Origin: a virus
DNA length: 25,193 bases
Direction: 5' to 3' (one strand)
Virus record (IMG/VR): IMGVR_UViG_3300043313_001003
Span: 1-25,193 of that record
A program made the translations under genes and the position numbers. Each line of letters begins with the position of its first letter. Within the stretch, counting starts at the first letter, position 1. The notes under the pieces were generated by a model, which saw only the letters and a program-made list of their open reading frames with translations, was not told the DNA's origin and made no database searches. Positions 22,540 through 25,193 of the stretch are shown piece by piece.

Positions 22540-22824
22540 TCACGACTCGATCTCGATCGCTTTGATCGCGCGCACGAGCGCTTGGCTCGCAAAGAGATCG
22601 AGCCCGAGCCGGTTCGCGTGATCGTGCACCAGCCGGGCGGCCTCAATGCGCACGAACTCGGCGTCAAGCCGGGCATATTCGAGCGCGGCCCAAACCATGA
22701 CTGCAACCCGATCGGAATCCTTGCCCTTGGTAAACTCGGCGAAGCGTTCGACGTATTCGCCCGGGGTGGCACCGTCGAGCCTAAGCATCGAAGGCTCACG
22801 GGCGGTCCTGCGCAGTTCAACCAT
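22540..22824 (-). CDS. Small helical unknown protein
   Basis: This 94-aa protein starts at the ATG at 22824, overlapping the KilAC gene by 8 nt, and ends 13 nt before the next ATG. It is mostly helical: PGEYVERFAEFTKGKDSDRVAVMVWAALEYARL and AEFVRIEAARLVHDHANRLGLDLFASQALVRAIKAIE. I recognise no family. It carries no membrane segment. Position in the operon is the only functional hint. Confidence 0.72.
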   Translation of the reverse strand: MVELRRTAREPSMLRLDGATPGEYVERFAEFTKGKDSDRVAVMVWAALEYARLDAEFVRIEAARLVHDHANRLGLDLFASQALVRAIKAIEIES

Positions 22825-23209
22825 TGGAATCTCCCTTGGGATTGTCGGTGGGCATTTCGCGCGCGAGCCGGGCGAGGCCCGCCGCTGTCACAAGCACTTG
22901 AGCGGTGATTGTCGCGGTTCCATCGACGCGCGGAATTGAAAGCACTTTCACGAATAAGAGCTTGGCGGCGACTTTCGGGGAATAGGCCTCCAGCCGATCG
23001 CCTTTGCGATAAATCCAGCCGTGGCCGATCATCCAGCCAATCAGGCGCCGCGGCCCGACGCCAAGAAAGTTCGCCGCCTGCGTCAGATTGAGCCCGCCGC
23101 GCGCGTGTGTCAGCCGCCGAAAATCGTCGGCTTGATCCTCGATCGTCTCGGCTTGAGCGATAATCTCAGGCGAGAGCCCGAGCTCGGCGAGGCGCTCGGC
23201 GAATCTCAT
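22817..23209 (-). CDS. KilAC-domain (antirepressor-type) protein
   Basis: This 130-aa protein carries a phage antirepressor KilAC domain in residues about 40-117. The pattern is LNLTQAANFLGVGPRRLIGWMIGHGWIYRKGDRLEAYSP, followed by AAKLLFVKVLSIPRVDG and TAQVLVTAAGLARLAREM. This winged-helix-like DNA-binding domain is usually the C-terminal half of antirepressors (after a BRO-N, KilA-N or Rha half). Here only a 38-residue helical N-terminus precedes it. It may act as a stand-alone transcription regulator of the phage. ATG at 23209 overlaps the previous stop (ATGA). The domain call is good; the target is unknown. Confidence 0.82.
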   Translation of the reverse strand: MRFAERLAELGLSPEIIAQAETIEDQADDFRRLTHARGGLNLTQAANFLGVGPRRLIGWMIGHGWIYRKGDRLEAYSPKVAAKLLFVKVLSIPRVDGTATITAQVLVTAAGLARLAREMPTDNPKGDSNG

Positions 23210-23412
23210 TTGCGTCCAGCCCCCCCGCCGCCGCGGTGAAACAGATCGACGTTCCGGCGAAAGATCTCGGTGCCCTCGCCATAGCCGAGGCGCTCAAGCT
23301 GGAGGCAGACCAGCCGATCGAATAGCCGGTGCCGCTTATCGCCATCATAGGCGGCGACGATCGAGCGGCAGCACTCGGCAAATTCATCGGGGGAAAGCGG
23401 GGCGTCTGTCAT
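23206..23412 (-). CDS. Small unknown protein
   Basis: A 68-aa protein is predicted from the ATG at 23412 (MTDAPLSP), overlapping the stop of the TGT-like gene as ATGA. A longer in-frame ORF to 23475 is a shadow. The middle is helical (DEFAECCRSIVAAYDGDKRHRLFDRLVCLQLERLGYGEG) and the end is Gly/Arg-rich (RGGGGAGRK). I recognise no family. Overlaps on both sides support translation. Confidence 0.7.
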   Translation of the reverse strand: MTDAPLSPDEFAECCRSIVAAYDGDKRHRLFDRLVCLQLERLGYGEGTEIFRRNVDLFHRGGGGAGRK

Positions 23413-24062
23413 GCTGCCGTCCGATCGATCAAGGCCTCTAGGTCGAGTTGCTGCCGCGCGAGCTCCAGCGGCCAAAGCGTGCCCGCGAAGCGCGAGGCGC
23501 TCGTGCCGTCGAAGCTGTCAACGCCAGCCGCGGCGCAAAGCCGGATTCGCCGGGCGGTGTTGACGCGGCCCACATGGCAAAGCGCGTCTCGAGACCGCGC
23601 GAGCGCCGCCCACTGTTTCATTGTGGCCAGCTTCCATTCGGTAGAGCCGCCGACGAATATCCCGAGGAGCGGGCCGATCAGCGCGGCAACATCCTCGGGC
23701 CCGACGCCATCCTGCACCACGAGCATTAGCGCTTGCCCGGCAAAGGCATCGTGCGCGCGCAGGCGGGCAAGCCAAGCGAGCGAAAGCGCGAGGCTATCGA
23801 GCCCGCCGACGACAATATCGGGAAGCGCGATCCACTTAGGCGGGAAAGGCTGGAGCGCAATCCAGCCGAGAAACTCCTCGAAGCGCGGCCCGTCAAAATC
23901 GCGCTTGGCGAGCTTGTCGGACCACGCGCCGTTCTCGGCGGCCCAATGCTCGAAGCCCTTGGTGTTCCATTTGTCGGCGCGCGAGACGAGCAATCGCCAG
24001 TTGGCCGAGCGCAGCGCGGCGAGATTGCGGCGCGAGCCGGTGCGGGAAGCGTAGGCGATCAT
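23409..24062 (-). CDS. tRNA-guanine transglycosylase-like (DpdA-type) protein
   Basis: This 217-aa protein looks like a compact TIM-barrel member of the TGT superfamily. Residues line up with TGT landmarks in order: NGAW (44-47) where TGT has SGGFQ; PDIVVGG (81-87); VVQDG (115-119) for VQGG; GIFVGGS (134-140) for G(I/L)AIGG; HVGRVNTARR (163-172) for the MGVG segment; and VDSFDGTSASR (181-191) for GVDMFDCVxPTR, whose aspartate is the nucleophile in TGT. TGT proper uses a C-terminal zinc site, and that is absent. Short zinc-free TGT relatives in phages include DpdA proteins, which exchange guanine in DNA for 7-deazaguanines. Substrate (DNA or RNA) cannot be told from sequence, and no queC/queD/queE/folE is in the window. 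It is coupled by ATGA at both ends. Confidence 0.68.
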   Translation of the reverse strand: MIAYASRTGSRRNLAALRSANWRLLVSRADKWNTKGFEHWAAENGAWSDKLAKRDFDGPRFEEFLGWIALQPFPPKWIALPDIVVGGLDSLALSLAWLARLRAHDAFAGQALMLVVQDGVGPEDVAALIGPLLGIFVGGSTEWKLATMKQWAALARSRDALCHVGRVNTARRIRLCAAAGVDSFDGTSASRFAGTLWPLELARQQLDLEALIDRTAA

Positions 24063-24244
24063 AGCAGCCGCTCGCCCTCGGCCTGCGCCCGGTAATCCTC
24101 GGCGATCGCGCGCATTAGCGCGAGCTCGCGCCTTGCCTTTTCGACGCTCATATCGCCGCGCTGGATTAGCCGTTCGTAAACCCGTTCGCGTTGCTTGATC
24201 TCGCGCTCGGCGCAGGCGAGCTTATCAGCGGCGGTGATCGTCAT
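24059..24244 (-). CDS. Small helical phage protein
   Basis: This 61-aa protein forms a probable coiled coil: DKLACAEREIKQRERVYERLIQRGDMSVEKARRELALMRAIAEDYRAQAEGERLL. I recall very similar short proteins (EREI.QRERVYPRL...GKM...KA.REIALM.AIA.DYRA) in phages and prophages of Alphaproteobacteria, without known function. ATG at 24244 follows the tiny membrane protein by 3 nt, and the stop overlaps the TGT-like start (ATGA). It may partner with the TGT-like enzyme, but this is only suggested by adjacency. Confidence 0.78.
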   Translation of the reverse strand: MTITAADKLACAEREIKQRERVYERLIQRGDMSVEKARRELALMRAIAEDYRAQAEGERLL

Positions 24245-24247
24245 TTG

Positions 24248-24340
24248 TCAGTCCTCCCGGTTCTTGCGGTCGAGCATGCGCCCGAGGATGAATCCCAAAA
24301 TCAGCCAGCCGAGCGGGCCGAGCGTGTAGGCGCTTTGCAT
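24248..24340 (-). CDS. Tiny membrane protein (30 aa)
   Basis: A 30-aa ORF starts at the ATG at 24340, which overlaps the preceding stop as TAATG. Residues about 8-21 (GPLGWLILGFILGR) form one short membrane segment, followed by a basic end (LDRKNRED), which suggests the C-terminus faces the cytoplasm. A GGGAGG stretch near its end may serve the next gene. Its size is below usual gene-calling cut-offs. Translation is inferred from the tight overlaps. Confidence 0.6.
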   Translation of the reverse strand: MQSAYTLGPLGWLILGFILGRMLDRKNRED

Positions 24341-24447
24341 TACTCATCGTCCCGCGGGCCGCATGCCCGCCCGAAAGCGATCGCGAAGGCGAGCCCGCAA
24401 GCCAGCCAAGCGAGGAGCCCGAGGCCGATCGCGGCGGCGAGCGTCAC
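24340..24447 (-). CDS. Tiny membrane protein (35 aa)
   Basis: A 35-aa ORF starts at the GTG at 24447, which overlaps the previous stop as GTGA, and its TAA overlaps the next ATG as TAATG. Residues about 2-25 (TLAAAIGLGLLAWLACGLAFAI) are one clear membrane helix; the tail (GRACGPRDDE) is polar. With the 30-aa neighbour it makes a tandem pair of single-span peptides in the early operon. No function is known; exclusion, membrane signalling or toxin-like activity are possible but unsupported. Confidence 0.6.
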   Translation of the reverse strand: MTLAAAIGLGLLAWLACGLAFAIAFGRACGPRDDE

Positions 24448-25007
24448 GGCGTCAAGTCCTGCTGCCACCGCTCGCGCTCGCGCTTTAGCCGGGCGAGCGC
24501 CTCCCGGCTTTCCTCGTCGCTTTGCTCCTCCAGCCACTCCAGATAGTCGAGCGCCTGCCAAGCGCCGCCGACGATCCTCCAGCGCATGCGGAAATTGCCC
24601 GCGGCCTTGAGCGCGAGATTGCGCTCGTGGCATTGGACATCGGGCGGGGGCGCCTTGCGGCCCTGCCCGGGCGCGGGGGCTGTCAAGTATTGCTGCGCGA
24701 GCTCGGCGAGCTCGGAAGCCTTGGGCATGTAAGGCCGGGCGATCACCCACCGATCGATTGCATAGCGCAGCGCAGGCGGCGGGAGATCCGAGAGATCGGC
24801 GGCGAGCAATGCCAGCCGCCCCGCGTGCGCCTCGATCTCCTCTTGTAAGCTCGGGCGATAGCGCAGGCCGAGCTCACCGATCAGTGCCCGGATCGCTGCC
24901 GGAATCGATCTCGGCTTGCGCCTGTCGGAGCATGGCAAGGGCAGGATCTCGGCGCACGGCTCGCTGAAAGGCGGAAGCGCCTGCGAAAATGCTTTGGCCT
25001 CGTCCAT
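24444..25007 (-). CDS. Possible replication-accessory protein
   Basis: A 187-aa protein is predicted from the ATG at 25007, chosen for an AAAGGA eight bases upstream; further upstream codons in this frame look non-coding. Residues about 50-110 read YRPSLQEEIEAHAGRLALLAADLSDLPPPALRYAIDRWVIARPYMPKASELAELAQQYL. This helical pattern is seen in phage proteins encoded beside replication initiators (helicase-loader-like or lambda P-position proteins). The C-terminus is a charged helix (LEWLEEQSDEESREALARLKRERERW). Its first 134 nt overlap the end of the upstream replication gene in another frame. The functional guess is weak. Confidence 0.65.
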   Translation of the reverse strand: MDEAKAFSQALPPFSEPCAEILPLPCSDRRKPRSIPAAIRALIGELGLRYRPSLQEEIEAHAGRLALLAADLSDLPPPALRYAIDRWVIARPYMPKASELAELAQQYLTAPAPGQGRKAPPPDVQCHERNLALKAAGNFRMRWRIVGGAWQALDYLEWLEEQSDEESREALARLKRERERWQQDLTP

Positions 25008-25193
25008 TTGGCCGTCCTTTCCTCTCGGCGATCTCCAGCCAGTTCGCCCATGCGCCCTGCCAATCCATTTTTTTTGCATTGGGCGTGGCGCTTGCCGCCC
25101 AATGCGCGCGGAAGTTTTCAAGCGCGTCCTCGACCCAATCGGGGCCCATGCGCTCGGCGCGGAGCGCGGCCTGCGTGCGGGGCCCGAAAGGCT
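24874..25193 (-). CDS. C-terminal part of a replication initiator-type protein (runs off window)
   Basis: The frame is open from the right edge (25193) to a stop at 24874; only the last 105 or so residues are present. They contain WVEDALENFRAHWAASATPNAKKMDWQGAWANWL, the pattern F-R-x-x-W...K-x-D-W-x-x-x-W-x-N-W. This is typical of the C-terminus of phage replisome organisers and DnaT/YdaU-like proteins that load the helicase. The following 50 residues (Gly/Ala/Arg-rich, to GSDPGTDR) overlap the next gene. Its 5' part lies outside the window, so domain order upstream is unknown. It appears to be the first visible gene of the early operon. Confidence 0.72.
   Translation of the reverse strand, partial: PFGPRTQAALRAERMGPDWVEDALENFRAHWAASATPNAKKMDWQGAWANWLEIAERKGRPNGRGQSIFAGASAFQRAVRRDPALAMLRQAQAEIDSGSDPGTDR

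Noticed and set aside
1-25193. tRNA genes, IS elements, integrase or attachment sites
   Set aside because: I found no cloverleaf-like sequence, transposase motif, recombinase motif or flanking att-type duplication.

Overview
The window looks like about 25 kb of a GC-rich (roughly two-thirds G+C by eye) siphovirus or siphovirus-type prophage. Every gene I can support lies on the minus strand, so transcription runs from the right end to the left end. The tail module (tube, frameshifted chaperones, tape measure, DUF1833 protein, NlpC/P60 peptidase, TipJ-like tip protein) and the style of the small early genes are familiar from phages and prophages of Alphaproteobacteria. That host assignment is an inference from protein character and composition only. 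There is no tRNA, CRISPR array, insertion sequence, integrase, repressor, endolysin or terminase in the window.

Right part (25193 to about 20013, early/middle region): a tightly packed polycistron. It starts with the C-terminal end of a replication-type protein that runs off the window. Then come a second possible replication-accessory protein, two tiny membrane proteins (35 and 30 aa), a 61-aa helical protein, a compact tRNA-guanine-transglycosylase-fold protein resembling DpdA-type DNA-modifying enzymes, a KilAC-domain protein, a helix-rich possibly ParB-like protein, a zinc-ribbon-like protein and several small unknowns. Most junctions are 1-8 nt stop/start overlaps (ATGA, GTGA, TAATG), which suggests translational coupling.

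Centre (20012 to about 11250, head and neck): a 340-nt non-coding gap holds two strong inverted repeats and a candidate promoter. It precedes a fused prohead protease-major capsid gene with a good internal ribosome binding site for the capsid part, followed by an intrinsic terminator. Next come a small AT-hook-like protein, the portal (with a long C-terminal extension), connector, head-closure, tail-completion and tail-terminator proteins, the tail tube, and a G/GT chaperone pair joined by a -1 frameshift at a run of seven A. The order capsid then portal is the reverse of the usual HK97-type order, and no terminase precedes the portal.

Left part (11238 to 1, tail tip, fibres and end of the late operon): tape measure, DUF1833, NlpC/P60, TipJ-like tip, an unknown tail protein, and two tail fibre/spike genes that share the same N-terminal modules. 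One carries a beta-helix-type spike and the other collagen-like repeats plus a self-cleaving S74 chaperone. After them come a protein of 11-residue PDQGLP repeats, a small lipoprotein and an HNH endonuclease. The last 295 nt are non-coding and repeat-rich; this is a candidate packaging (cos) or operator region, with terminase genes probably lying to the left of the window.

Together the genes encode DNA replication and possible DNA modification, then head assembly, tail assembly and host recognition. The most interesting leads are the DpdA-like protein in the early operon, the repeat cluster at the left end, the internal capsid start, the programmed frameshift and the shuffled tail-fibre modules.
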